From assembly GCF_018380615.1 (NCBI RefSeq), contig NZ_JAGYVZ010000001.1:29623-93622 (forward strand): a DNA stretch of 64,000 nucleotides, given 5' to 3'. Below, one piece after another: positions 53,101 through 60,785 of this stretch. This stretch comes from Flavobacterium psychroterrae. GTDB taxonomy: Bacteria; Bacteroidota; Bacteroidia; Flavobacteriales; Flavobacteriaceae. Below the pieces are notes generated by a model, which saw nothing but the letters and a program-made list of their open reading frames with translations, made no database searches and was not told the DNA's origin. The position numbers were made by a program, and so were the translations under genes. Position 1 is the stretch's first letter; each line of letters starts with the position of its first letter.

Positions 53101-56100
53101 CAACAGGAGTTAGTTGTTTTGGCGGATCAAATGGTACTGCAAGTGTAACAGTATCAGGAGGAACTCCGGGATATACTTATTCATGGGCACCTTTAGGAGG
53201 AACGAGTTCACTTATTTCAGGAAGACCTGCAGGAAATTATACTTGTACAATTACTGATGCTAACGGATGTACATTGGTGAAAAATATCACTATTAGTACA
53301 CCTGCGCAATTCTCTGCTACAGTATCACAAACAAATGTCTCATGTAATGGAGGTAGTAATGGTTCTGCAACTATAACTCCAAGCGGAGCTACAGCGCCAT
53401 ATTCTTATTCATGGTCACCTTCAGGAGGAAATGCAGCAACTGCTTCAGGATTAGTTGCAGGAACTTACACTGTGACCGTTCAGGATGCTAACACTTGTGT
53501 TTATACACAATCTGTTACTATAACAGAACCTTCAACTTTCACTGTAACACCATCACAAACAAATGTTTCTTGTAATGGAGGAAGCAATGGTTCAGCTTCT
53601 GTAGCTGTAAGTGGCGCAACACCGGGATATACTTATGTATGGTTACCTTCCGGAGGTACTGCAGCAGCTGCAACAGGATTAACAACAGGAAATTATACTG
53701 TTTTAATTACTGATGCTAATGGATGTACTTATACTCAAAATTTCACTATTACTGAGCCTGCAGTTTTAAATGCTTCGACAAGCCAAATAAATGCAACTTG
53801 TGTTATTGGCGGACAAGCATCTGTAACTCCTGTTGGAGGAACAGCTCCTTATACTTATTCATGGTTACCAAATGGTGAAACAACACAAACCGTAACAGGA
53901 TTAGCAGCAGGAAACTACAGCGTTTTAATTACTGATGATAACGGTTGTACAATTGTTAAAAACTTTACTATTGGTTCAACCAATACTCTTGTTGCTACAA
54001 CATCTCAAACTGATGTTTCATGTAACGGAGGAAGTAATGGTTCACTTACTGTAGTTCCATCAGGAGCTCCTGGTCCCTTCACTTATGTTTGGTCGCCTAC
54101 AGGTGGTACTGAAGATACTGCCAGCAATTTAACTGCGGGTAATTATAGCGTAACAATTACATCTGCTAATGGTTGTTCTACTGTAAAAAACTTTACAATT
54201 AATGAACCTGCTGCAATTGTAGTTACACCGTCACAAACTAATGTGGCTTGTAACGGAGATGTTAGCGGATCAGCATCTGTAAACGTAACCGGAGGAACAG
54301 CACCATATACATATGCATGGTCACCATCTGGCGGAACAGCTGATACTGCTACAGGATTAAGTGCAGGAACTTATACTGTAACTATTACTGATGATAACTC
54401 ATGTCAAACGACACAAAGTTTTACTATAACAGAACCAACTTTACTTATCGCTACAACTACAGCTTCAAACGTTTCTTGTAATGGAGCAAATGATGGTACT
54501 GCGATTGTAAATGCAACCGGCGGAACAGGTACTTACACTTATGTATGGTCACCAACTGGCGGAACTGCTGATACAGCAACAGGATTAGCTGCGGGAACTT
54601 ATACTATAGAAGTTACTGATTCAAACTCTTGTACAACAACACAAGTCGTTACTATAACTGAACCTCTACTTCTTGATGCTACAACTGCACAAATTGATGT
54701 AACTTGTACAGGAGGAAATGATGGTGAAGCAATTGTAACAGCTACTGGCGGAACCGTACCTTATACTTATTTATGGTCTAACGGAGCTACAACAGCTACA
54801 GCATCCGGACTTACTGCAGGAAATTATACTGTAACGATTACTGATGCTAATGCATGTACTGTTACAAAGCCAGTAACTATAATAACAAATCCGGATATTC
54901 TTGCACCAGTTCCTGATGTAACGAATTTACCTGATATTACAAATTACTGTTCTATTTTATCAGCAGAAATTGCTATTCCTACAGCGACTGATGTTTGTGC
55001 AGGAATTGTAAATGCAACAACTACTGATCCATTAACTTATAATGCCGTAGGTACTTATGTAATCACATGGACTTATGATGATGGTAACGGAAATACAAGT
55101 TTCCAAACTCAAACACTTCATGTAGTAGCCAGTCCATTGAATCTGGTAACTTTTAGCAATGCTGAGGTTACTTATAACGGAAATGTTCAGGCATTACAAG
55201 TAGCAAATCTTCCTGCGGGAGCTACCGTAGCGTATTCAATTACACCAGCAGGAAGTACTGCAAACGGTGCAATCAATGTGGGTGTTTATACAGTTACTGC
55301 AATAGTATCTCCATCCGCAAGTTCAGCTAATTGTTCTCCGGTTACGCTTACTGCACAGCTAACGATCAAAAAAGCAGCACAAGTGATTACTTTTGCACCA
55401 ATTCCTCCAAAAACTCTTGGAGCAGTTAATACTTTTAATTTAGAAGCTTCTTCTAATTCAGGTTTAGCAATTCGTTACTCTTATACATATATCTCTGCAC
55501 TTCCTCCTGCTAATGTTTCTGCGGTTGGAGCAGTAGATTTGTTAAGATCAGGTGAATTGTTAATTGTAGCGCATCAGGATGGTAATGCTAATTATTTACC
55601 GGCAGCAGATGTTTCTCAAGTTCTTGTAATCAAAAACAATGATGTTAGCATTACAAAAATTACTCTTGGTAATACTGTCTATCAAAACCCTGCTAAGGAT
55701 ATTAAATATGTTCTGGCTTGTGGAGAAAACAATTTGAATGTCGCTATCGTAAATGAAACTAATGCTACTATTACTCCTTCCGCTAACTTTGCAATTACTC
55801 CTCCTAAACCGGGAATTTATACGCAAAACGTAAAAGTTACTTCTCAGGACGGATCTGCAACAGCTAATTATACTATAACTGTAGAAAAACCTTTTGGATT
55901 CTATGACATCGTTCATCAAAAATTCAATAATGTTCTTATCGTAAATAACAATCCGCAAACTAATGGAGGTTATGAATTTGTTTCATACCAATGGTTTAAA
56001 AACGGTCAGTTGATAGGAACAGGTCAGTATTATTCAGCTGGAGATGATTTGGCTAATTCACTAGATAAAACAGCAGATTATAGCGTAAAAATGACAACGA

Positions 56101-56405
56101 AAGACGGGAAAGTACTTAGCACTTGTTCTACTAAAATCACGACACAAAAAACGTTATCTGCTAAGCTTTATCCAAACCCAATTCAGGCTGGAAAAGTAAT
56201 TACTATTGAAGCTGATTATCCACAGGAAGAACTTGATAACATGCAAATTAGCCTGTATTCAGTTTCCGGACAATTAGTGAATACAATTAAATCTTCTTCA
56301 GTAATAACTGAAATCCAGTTACCTGACGCTGAAAGCAATATGTATATTGTAGTTATTGAAACTCCAAATATCAAAAAAACACTAAAAGTAATAGTAAATA
56401 AATAA
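50133..56405 (+). CDS. Giant cell-surface adhesin with 17 SprB repeats and type A T9SS sorting domain
   Basis: A 2090-residue secreted protein. Order: signal peptide (1-21), a lectin-like N-terminal domain (about 25-195), a fibronectin-like domain (about 197-292), 17 SprB repeats of about 75 residues (about 301-1589), an HYR-like domain (about 1590-1664), an MBG-type repeat domain (about 1671-1747) and a C-terminal T9SS type A sorting domain from about 2010 (KLYPNPIQAGKVITIEADYP ... LKVIVNK). Each repeat reads like NVSCNGGSNGSATVTPTGG, then YTYLWSNGATT, GTYTVTITDANSC and FTITQP, usually with two Cys. SprB in Flavobacterium johnsoniae is the mobile gliding adhesin; this smaller relative is probably a surface adhesin exported and anchored by T9SS. 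Confidence 0.92.
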   Translation: MKKLYLLLIFLFFGMQYITAQTTETFDTATVGAANFTNASKTFNLTSSYGVFTVFNGAGQGYGGTNRFIQVSDSAGPEALGQFGTITAAAGSFKVSNFWIYLSGDSNQNAGVTSNGAAGSVTFTGKLAGVTQFTVVKTTSGANIGYTLPGNGFVYTNFVTDGAADYTNVVIDQLVIQLSANYDYFAIDSFTFANGAVAPTVTTTAATAVKAVSATIGGNVTEDGGDATIERGIVWATTTNPTILSNKVQIGTGTGAFTNTVTGFPPASLIYYRAYATNSGGTSYGAQLTLTTNAGLGTAATGQSNVSCFGGSNGTATVIANGGGAPYTYLWTNGATTATASGLGVGPISVNITDSELSQITRNFTITQPSTIVGTPSVTNVSCNGGSNGTATITATGGTPGYTYLWSNGAITATTTGLLAGTYSVTITDDNSCTRTVNNIIVTQPAVLNGTPSVTNVSCFGGSNGTATITASGGTGSRTYLWSNGATTATASGLTAGTYSVTVTDANSCTRTVSNIIVGTPSASVSGTASTTPVSCFGGSNGTATVTPGGGTPGYTYLWSNGATTATATGLIAGTYSVTITDANSCTGTISNIVVGGPSAIISATPSTTSVSCFGGSNGTATIVASGGTPGYTYLWSNGATTATASGLLAGTYFVTITDANSCTRTVTNIVVGTPAVINAVPTQVNVSCNGGTNGSATVTPTGGTGGFTYLWSNGTTTNSITDLTQGTYSVTIKDANTCQVTQNFTITQPAVLAASQGTINNVSCNGGSNGSATVVTTGGTPGYTYLWSPTGGTGATASGLIQGTYTVTVTDSKLCQTTQTFTITEPTPFAVTTSQNDILCNGSATGSATVNVTGGTGTYTYLWSPAGGTAATATGLTAGTYTVTITDANTCSTTRNFTITQPSALIATPVAMTNIGCRGDATGSATVSASGGTGTYTYSWSPLGGNAATASGLTAGTYTVTVTDANLCQTTQNFTITQPAAILSASTASTGVSCFGGSNGTASVTVSGGTPGYTYSWAPLGGTSSLISGRPAGNYTCTITDANGCTLVKNITISTPAQFSATVSQTNVSCNGGSNGSATITPSGATAPYSYSWSPSGGNAATASGLVAGTYTVTVQDANTCVYTQSVTITEPSTFTVTPSQTNVSCNGGSNGSASVAVSGATPGYTYVWLPSGGTAAAATGLTTGNYTVLITDANGCTYTQNFTITEPAVLNASTSQINATCVIGGQASVTPVGGTAPYTYSWLPNGETTQTVTGLAAGNYSVLITDDNGCTIVKNFTIGSTNTLVATTSQTDVSCNGGSNGSLTVVPSGAPGPFTYVWSPTGGTEDTASNLTAGNYSVTITSANGCSTVKNFTINEPAAIVVTPSQTNVACNGDVSGSASVNVTGGTAPYTYAWSPSGGTADTATGLSAGTYTVTITDDNSCQTTQSFTITEPTLLIATTTASNVSCNGANDGTAIVNATGGTGTYTYVWSPTGGTADTATGLAAGTYTIEVTDSNSCTTTQVVTITEPLLLDATTAQIDVTCTGGNDGEAIVTATGGTVPYTYLWSNGATTATASGLTAGNYTVTITDANACTVTKPVTIITNPDILAPVPDVTNLPDITNYCSILSAEIAIPTATDVCAGIVNATTTDPLTYNAVGTYVITWTYDDGNGNTSFQTQTLHVVASPLNLVTFSNAEVTYNGNVQALQVANLPAGATVAYSITPAGSTANGAINVGVYTVTAIVSPSASSANCSPVTLTAQLTIKKAAQVITFAPIPPKTLGAVNTFNLEASSNSGLAIRYSYTYISALPPANVSAVGAVDLLRSGELLIVAHQDGNANYLPAADVSQVLVIKNNDVSITKITLGNTVYQNPAKDIKYVLACGENNLNVAIVNETNATITPSANFAITPPKPGIYTQNVKVTSQDGSATANYTITVEKPFGFYDIVHQKFNNVLIVNNNPQTNGGYEFVSYQWFKNGQLIGTGQYYSAGDDLANSLDKTADYSVKMTTKDGKVLSTCSTKITTQKTLSAKLYPNPIQAGKVITIEADYPQEELDNMQISLYSVSGQLVNTIKSSSVITEIQLPDAESNMYIVVIETPNIKKTLKVIVNK
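51036..54900 (+). repeat. Seventeen tandem SprB-type repeats (about 225-231 bases each)
   Basis: In-frame repeats inside the adhesin gene. Repeats 2 to 5 are the closest at DNA level (recurring TATACTTATTTATGGTC and GGAGCTACAAC phrases). Repeat 17 again carries the LWSNGATTATASGL form of the early ones, while 7-16 use a WSPxGGT variant, and repeat 13 is shortened and lacks the NGGSNG loop. This pattern suggests block duplication and makes copy-number change by recombination likely. Confidence 0.88.
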
Positions 56406-56409
56406 AATC

Positions 56410-56439
56410 TGTCCGTGCTGTTTTCGAACAGCACGGACA
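56410..56439 (+). other. 13-pair hairpin with TTCG tetraloop between adhesin and barrel genes
   Basis: TGTCCGTGCTGTT and AACAGCACGGACA form a perfect stem around TTCG. Instead of a T-run, an A-rich stretch leading into the next start codon follows. It may protect or process the transcript, or terminate weakly, giving different levels of the two proteins. Confidence 0.7.
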
Positions 56440-56455
56440 ATTAAAAAAAATTAAG

Positions 56456-57304
56456 ATGAAAAAATATATACGAAACTATATAGCATCAACAGCCATGATT
56501 ACTGTACTTTTAGGATGCTTAAACAGTTATGGTCAGGATAAGAAACAAGAATTATCAATTTCTGTAGGCGGACCTGGTTCATTTTTGAAATATAATACGC
56601 CCGGAGATGTAGTTCCCGGAAACGGAATAAATGCAGGAATTCGATATTCGTATTACTTAAGTGAAAGTTTGAGCCTTGGAATTGGTGCCGAATATCAAAC
56701 CTACAAATCTGATGTAAAATTCAGCTCGATTAGCGGGCGTTATGCCGCTACAGATGCTGAAAACGAAAATTTTCAATTCAGATATACAGCAAACGGATTG
56801 AGAGAAACTCAAAAATTAGGATACATCAATATTCCTGTCAGCATTCAATTTGAAACTCCGGGAACTACACAATTGTATCTTGCCGCCGGAGCAAAAGTTG
56901 GATTTGCAGTAAATGGAACTTACGAAAGTAAAATGGAAAACCTTACTACAAGCGGTTTTTATCCTCAATATAATGTTGAATTATTTAGTCCTGCATTTGC
57001 TGGTTTCGCCCGTACAAATAATGTACAAACAGCTAAAGAGGATCTGGATACTGAAGTTTCGTATTCAGCGACTTTTGAAACTGGTGTAAAACAAAAAATT
57101 GGTGACAAAAGTGCTATTTACATCGGAGTTTATTTGGACTACGGATTAAATAATATCTACGATAAAAGCAGTAACAAAAATTTTATTCAATATGCTCCGG
57201 AATTGCCTGTGCAATTGCAACATAATAGTGTACTTGAATCGCCGTTTGCAAACGATGTAAGATTAGTTTCTTACGGACTTAAACTAAGATTTGCTATACG
57301 ATAA
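56456..57304 (+). CDS. Outer-membrane beta-barrel protein (PorT/OMP_b-brl-like)
   Basis: A 282-residue protein with an N-terminal signal (IASTAMITVLLGCLNSYGQ) and amphipathic strands through to YGLKLRFAIR at the end. Strand-like phrases are GINAGIRYSYYLSESLSLGIGAEYQTYKS, QLYLAAGAKVGFAVNGTY and KSAIYIGVYLDYGLNNIYDKSS. It is separated from the adhesin gene by 50 bases and the TTCG hairpin, so it may anchor or partner the adhesin, but no direct evidence is seen. Confidence 0.8.
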   Translation: MKKYIRNYIASTAMITVLLGCLNSYGQDKKQELSISVGGPGSFLKYNTPGDVVPGNGINAGIRYSYYLSESLSLGIGAEYQTYKSDVKFSSISGRYAATDAENENFQFRYTANGLRETQKLGYINIPVSIQFETPGTTQLYLAAGAKVGFAVNGTYESKMENLTTSGFYPQYNVELFSPAFAGFARTNNVQTAKEDLDTEVSYSATFETGVKQKIGDKSAIYIGVYLDYGLNNIYDKSSNKNFIQYAPELPVQLQHNSVLESPFANDVRLVSYGLKLRFAIR

Positions 57305-57345
57305 ATTTGTTAGTATTAATTTCTTTCCCTTTAGGGAAAAATTTA

Positions 57346-57382
57346 AAAAGTCGGTTTCATGGGGGAAACCGGCTTTTTTTTT
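57346..57382 (+). terminator. Rho-independent terminator after the barrel gene
   Basis: AAAGTCGGTTTC pairs with GAAACCGGCTTT around a short loop, followed by nine T. Confidence 0.85.
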
Positions 57383-57415
57383 ATGCTATTATTTTGTGTC
57401 AAAATCGCAAAAGTT

Positions 57416-57554
57416 CGTCATTTCGACAAAGGAGAAATCACACGAAAAACCGTGCCTAATTGCTAATCTTTGTCGATTCACAAGTGCGATTTCTCCTCTG
57501 TCGAAATGACAATATTGTGTGTAAACTTTGCGTCTTAGCGCCTTTGCGAGATTA
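57416..57554. repeat. Dispersed inverted-repeat element, best-preserved copy
   Basis: CGTCATTTCGACAAAGGAG and GAAATCACAC are matched by GCGATTTCTCCTCTGTCG and AAATGACAATATTGTGTGT, then the tail AAACTTTGCGTCTTAGCG plus CCTTTGCGAGATTA. Same family as at 5974 and 32213. Confidence 0.78.
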
Positions 57555-57571
57555 ATTTTATTTTCTAAAAT

Positions 57572-57740
57572 CCATATCACCCCGCTGGGGTTCATTTGAA
57601 CGGATTTCGTGTTTGCTATAAATATCACGTCCCGATGGGACTTTGCTTATTCGTTAAAAGCTCCAGCGGAGCAATATATTTATAGCCAATTTGTATTCTA
57701 TTTTATCCAAAGCTCCAGCGGAGCGATATATAGGACTTTG
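57572..57740. repeat. GC-palindrome repeat region (CCCGCTGGGG, CTCCAGCGGAG)
   Basis: CACCCCGCTGGGGTTCA, ATCACGTCCCGATGGGACTT, and two copies of AGCTCCAGCGGAGCAATATAT (the second with G for A) in 170 bases, with TTTATAGCCAA after the first. These are small GC-rich palindromes in an AT-rich background. A 63-codon open frame through them is not credible as a gene. Confidence 0.7.
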
Positions 57741-57798
57741 TTTATGCACTATAAAAAACGAAATGCATTTTTCAAAAAAACCAACCAATTTTTAAAAT

Positions 57799-57841
57799 AA
57801 AAAAAATGCGATTATAAATTTTACAATCGCATTTTTTTTAT
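57799..57841. terminator. Bidirectional terminator upstream side of OmpA-family gene end
   Basis: AAAAAAATGCGATT pairs with AATCGCATTTTTTT around an 11-base loop, with A and T runs on the two sides. It can therefore end transcription of the minus-strand OmpA gene and of anything arriving from the left. Confidence 0.85.
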
Positions 57842-57874
57842 TTTAATTCTTGAAAAAACTAGAACCTAATCTTC

Positions 57875-59815
57875 TTATTTCATGGAAACAATTACAAATT
57901 CGCTTCTTCTGTTTAACTGATGTTCTGCTTCTGTACAAGCTGCATTATCTGAACATTTATTGATTAACTGACTTTCACCATATCCTTTTCCTGATATTCT
58001 GGCTGAGGCAATTCCTCGTTTTACAAACCATTCGATGGTTGCTTTTGCTCTTTTATTAGACAATGTCATATTATATTCCTGAGTTTGTCTGCTGTCTGTA
58101 TGAGAACGAACATCGATTTTCATTTCAGGATATTGATTCATTACAGCAAGTACTTTCTCTAATTCAAAAGCAGCTTCCTGACGAATAAATGATTTATCCA
58201 GATCAAAATAAATAATCGGAATATCTAAGGTTTTAGCCAAATCAGTCCCTACTTCTATTTGCTTGATTTGTTTATTTAATTTAACATCTAATTCAGGCTT
58301 ATCATTTGTTGGTTCAATAGTAACCGGACTTTCATTGGTTTCGTAATCTTGTTTTGAAACTCTGACATGATACGTTTGATTGCATTTTACATCAAAATTG
58401 TAAATTCCGTTTTTATCCGAAATTACTGTTGCAATTTCCTTAAACTTATCATCAAGCAAAATTACTTTTGCATCGGCTAAAACTTCGTTCGTTTGAGAAT
58501 CGGAAACAATTCCTGATAATTTTTTTTCACAGTCCAGTCTTTTTGTTTCCGTGAATTTATAGATATCATCATTTCCAATTCCGCCCTCTTTGTTAGAGGA
58601 GAAAAAGCCTTTACGTGTATTGTTGTCAATTATAAAAGCAAAATCATCCGACTTAGTATTTACTGGTTCCCCGATATTTTGTACGAGATCAAAAGTAGTA
58701 TCTTCCTTAATTTTCGAAACAAAAACATCGAGCCCGCCTAATCCAGGACGTCCGTCGCTTGAAAAATAAAGTTCATTATCTTTGGATATAAATGGAAATG
58801 TTTCTCGTCCTTCGGTATTAATTGCTGTTCCTAAATTTTCCGGTTTCCCGAAGGTTCCATCTTCATTAATAACAACACTAAACAAATCCGATTGTCCTAA
58901 AGTTCCCGGCATATCTGATGCGAAATACAGCTTTTTTTCGTCCAGACTTAAAGCCGGATGTGCAATACTGTATTGATCACTATTAAAAGGCAACTCAATA
59001 ATATTTGTCCATTTATCATTTACAAATTCGGCTTTGTACAACTTTAATAATGTAATTCTTTTATTGTCTTTTCCTTTTTTACCGCCTAAAAAATTATTTC
59101 GGGTAAAATACATTGTCTTTCCATCTTTGGTGAAAACCGGAGAAGATTCATTGAATTTAGAATTGATTTTTTTCTCAAAACGAATCGGATTCTCTAAAGT
59201 TCCATCCGCTTTTAATTCCGCAGCATATAAATTCGTAAACGATTTATTTGTCCATTTAAATGTTTTTTTAATAACACTTCCGGTATCACGAGCAGAAGCA
59301 AATACTAATTTATTGTTATAAATTGTACTTCCGTAATCTGATTGTTTCGAATTAATTCCGGCATTTGCAATATCAAATCTTCCTGCATTCGCTTTAATCT
59401 GCTCCAGATAATTTTTATTTTTTTCGAATAAAACACCTCTGGTATCAGTTTTAACTTTCGCATTAAAAATTTCCAGCATTTTATCTGCTTTGGCATAATC
59501 ACCCACAGATTTCAGTGCCTGAGAATATCTATAATAATATTCAGGTTCTTGTTGCTCGTTAAAAGCAAAAAGCGCGTCGTACCACTTTGCAGCTTTCGGT
59601 AATTCGGCATTAAAATAATAGGAGTTTCCTAATCTCTGAAACATTTTTTCATCCTTATATCCGCTTTCGGCTACTTTTTCATAAATAGCAATTGCATCTA
59701 CATAAGCGTATTGATTGTACTCCTTCTCTGCTTTATTCAAAACTGTTTTTTGAGCCATTCCGTTAAAAGAAACAGCAGACAAAACAGCAGCATAAATTAT
59801 ATTTTTAACTTTCAT
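57875..59815 (-). CDS. OmpA-family protein with TPR and PD40 repeats (T9SS-associated)
   Basis: A 646-residue protein. Order: signal peptide (1-21), TPR-like helices (about 22-135), PD40/WD40-like beta-propeller repeats (about 150-410: SSPVFTKDGKTMYFTRN, HPALSLDEKKLYFASDMPG, TFPFISKDNELYFSSDGRPGLGG), a carboxypeptidase-regulatory-like domain (about 430-510), and a C-terminal OmpA peptidoglycan-binding domain (DVRSHTDSRQTQEYNMTLSN, then KRAKATIEWFVKRGI). It is related to PorE-like proteins that link the T9SS to peptidoglycan. It starts 2 bases after the PorP/SprF gene and belongs to the adhesin-PorP-OmpA operon. Confidence 0.88.
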   Translation of the reverse strand: MKVKNIIYAAVLSAVSFNGMAQKTVLNKAEKEYNQYAYVDAIAIYEKVAESGYKDEKMFQRLGNSYYFNAELPKAAKWYDALFAFNEQQEPEYYYRYSQALKSVGDYAKADKMLEIFNAKVKTDTRGVLFEKNKNYLEQIKANAGRFDIANAGINSKQSDYGSTIYNNKLVFASARDTGSVIKKTFKWTNKSFTNLYAAELKADGTLENPIRFEKKINSKFNESSPVFTKDGKTMYFTRNNFLGGKKGKDNKRITLLKLYKAEFVNDKWTNIIELPFNSDQYSIAHPALSLDEKKLYFASDMPGTLGQSDLFSVVINEDGTFGKPENLGTAINTEGRETFPFISKDNELYFSSDGRPGLGGLDVFVSKIKEDTTFDLVQNIGEPVNTKSDDFAFIIDNNTRKGFFSSNKEGGIGNDDIYKFTETKRLDCEKKLSGIVSDSQTNEVLADAKVILLDDKFKEIATVISDKNGIYNFDVKCNQTYHVRVSKQDYETNESPVTIEPTNDKPELDVKLNKQIKQIEVGTDLAKTLDIPIIYFDLDKSFIRQEAAFELEKVLAVMNQYPEMKIDVRSHTDSRQTQEYNMTLSNKRAKATIEWFVKRGIASARISGKGYGESQLINKCSDNAACTEAEHQLNRRSEFVIVSMK

Positions 59816-59817
59816 AA

Positions 59818-60726
59818 TTAGAAAAATCTTGGTGAAGTTATACGTCCATATTTGTTTAAGAATTCAAAACGCAGGAATATCTCGTGCGATCCTGAATTAT
59901 AATTGACTAATTTGGTGGTTTCACGATCATAAGCATAACCAAGATATAAAGCATCTGTGATTTGAAATCCAGCCAATGCACTTACCGAAGCACTCCATCT
60001 GTAAGCAACGCCAATTACAAACTTATCGTTGAACATAAAGTTAGCCGATGCATCTACTTGCAATGGCGAACCTTCGACCATTTTAGTTAAGATAGCCGGT
60101 TTGAATTTTACGGTTTCGTAACGATCCAGATCAAATACATAACCTGCGATAAAATAATAGTTGATTTTGTCTTTGTAAATCGCAACATCATTATCATCAT
60201 AACGATTGGTCTGGATAAAATTAGGAACCGATAAACCTACATACGCTTTATCTGTATGCCAGTAAACTCCGGCTCCAACATTAGGCGTAAATTTATTTTT
60301 GAAATCCTGAAATTGCGGATCTCCCTGATCTTCCGGTGTTAATTTAGTTGGATCAAGTTTGAATAAATTTGCTGATCCTTTTATACCAAAAGATAATTTG
60401 GCTGTAGCCGATGTTGGAATTGAATAGGAGAAATCTGCCGATAAATTATTCTCATTCGTAGGGCCTATTTTATCATTGATTAGTGAAACTCCTAACCCAA
60501 CGTTTTGACCAACTGGTGTATTTACAGAAAAACTACTGGTTTCCGGCGCGCCATCTAACCCAACCCATTGTGTACGGTAAAGTCCGAAAACACTCATTAC
60601 GCCTCTTGAACCTGCATAGGCGGGATTTATATTTATGGTGTTGTACATGTATTGTGTAAACTGCGCATCTTGCTGGGCAAAACCTGCAACGGAACAAAAC
60701 AATAAAACTAAAACTAATTTTTTCAT
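59818..60726 (-). CDS. PorP/SprF-family T9SS outer-membrane protein
   Basis: A 302-residue outer-membrane protein with a signal peptide (MKKLVLVLLFCSVAGFAQQ) and the family-defining start of the mature part: DAQFTQYMYNTININPAYAGS, then YRTQWVGLDGAPETSSFSV. Strands run to FLRFEFLNKYGRITSPRFF. SprF in F. johnsoniae is needed for export and surface attachment of SprB, and the family as a whole pairs with type B-sorted T9SS cargo. Its cargo is almost certainly the upstream type B adhesin, 59 bases away. Confidence 0.92.
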   Translation of the reverse strand: MKKLVLVLLFCSVAGFAQQDAQFTQYMYNTININPAYAGSRGVMSVFGLYRTQWVGLDGAPETSSFSVNTPVGQNVGLGVSLINDKIGPTNENNLSADFSYSIPTSATAKLSFGIKGSANLFKLDPTKLTPEDQGDPQFQDFKNKFTPNVGAGVYWHTDKAYVGLSVPNFIQTNRYDDNDVAIYKDKINYYFIAGYVFDLDRYETVKFKPAILTKMVEGSPLQVDASANFMFNDKFVIGVAYRWSASVSALAGFQITDALYLGYAYDRETTKLVNYNSGSHEIFLRFEFLNKYGRITSPRFF

Positions 60727-60785
60727 TTACTTTATTTTTAAATAATGGCTTAGCTTTCACCAAGCCATTTTATTTGTGTAGTATA

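Noticed and set aside
51036..54900. Regularly spaced repeats that might suggest a CRISPR array
   Set aside because: The repeats are in frame, about 75 codons long, and encode SprB-type domains; there are no short repeats with unique spacers and no cas genes.
57291..57800. Open frames of 63-79 codons in the 57.3-57.8 kb gap
   Set aside because: They run through palindromic repeats and terminators, on both strands, without any protein-like pattern.
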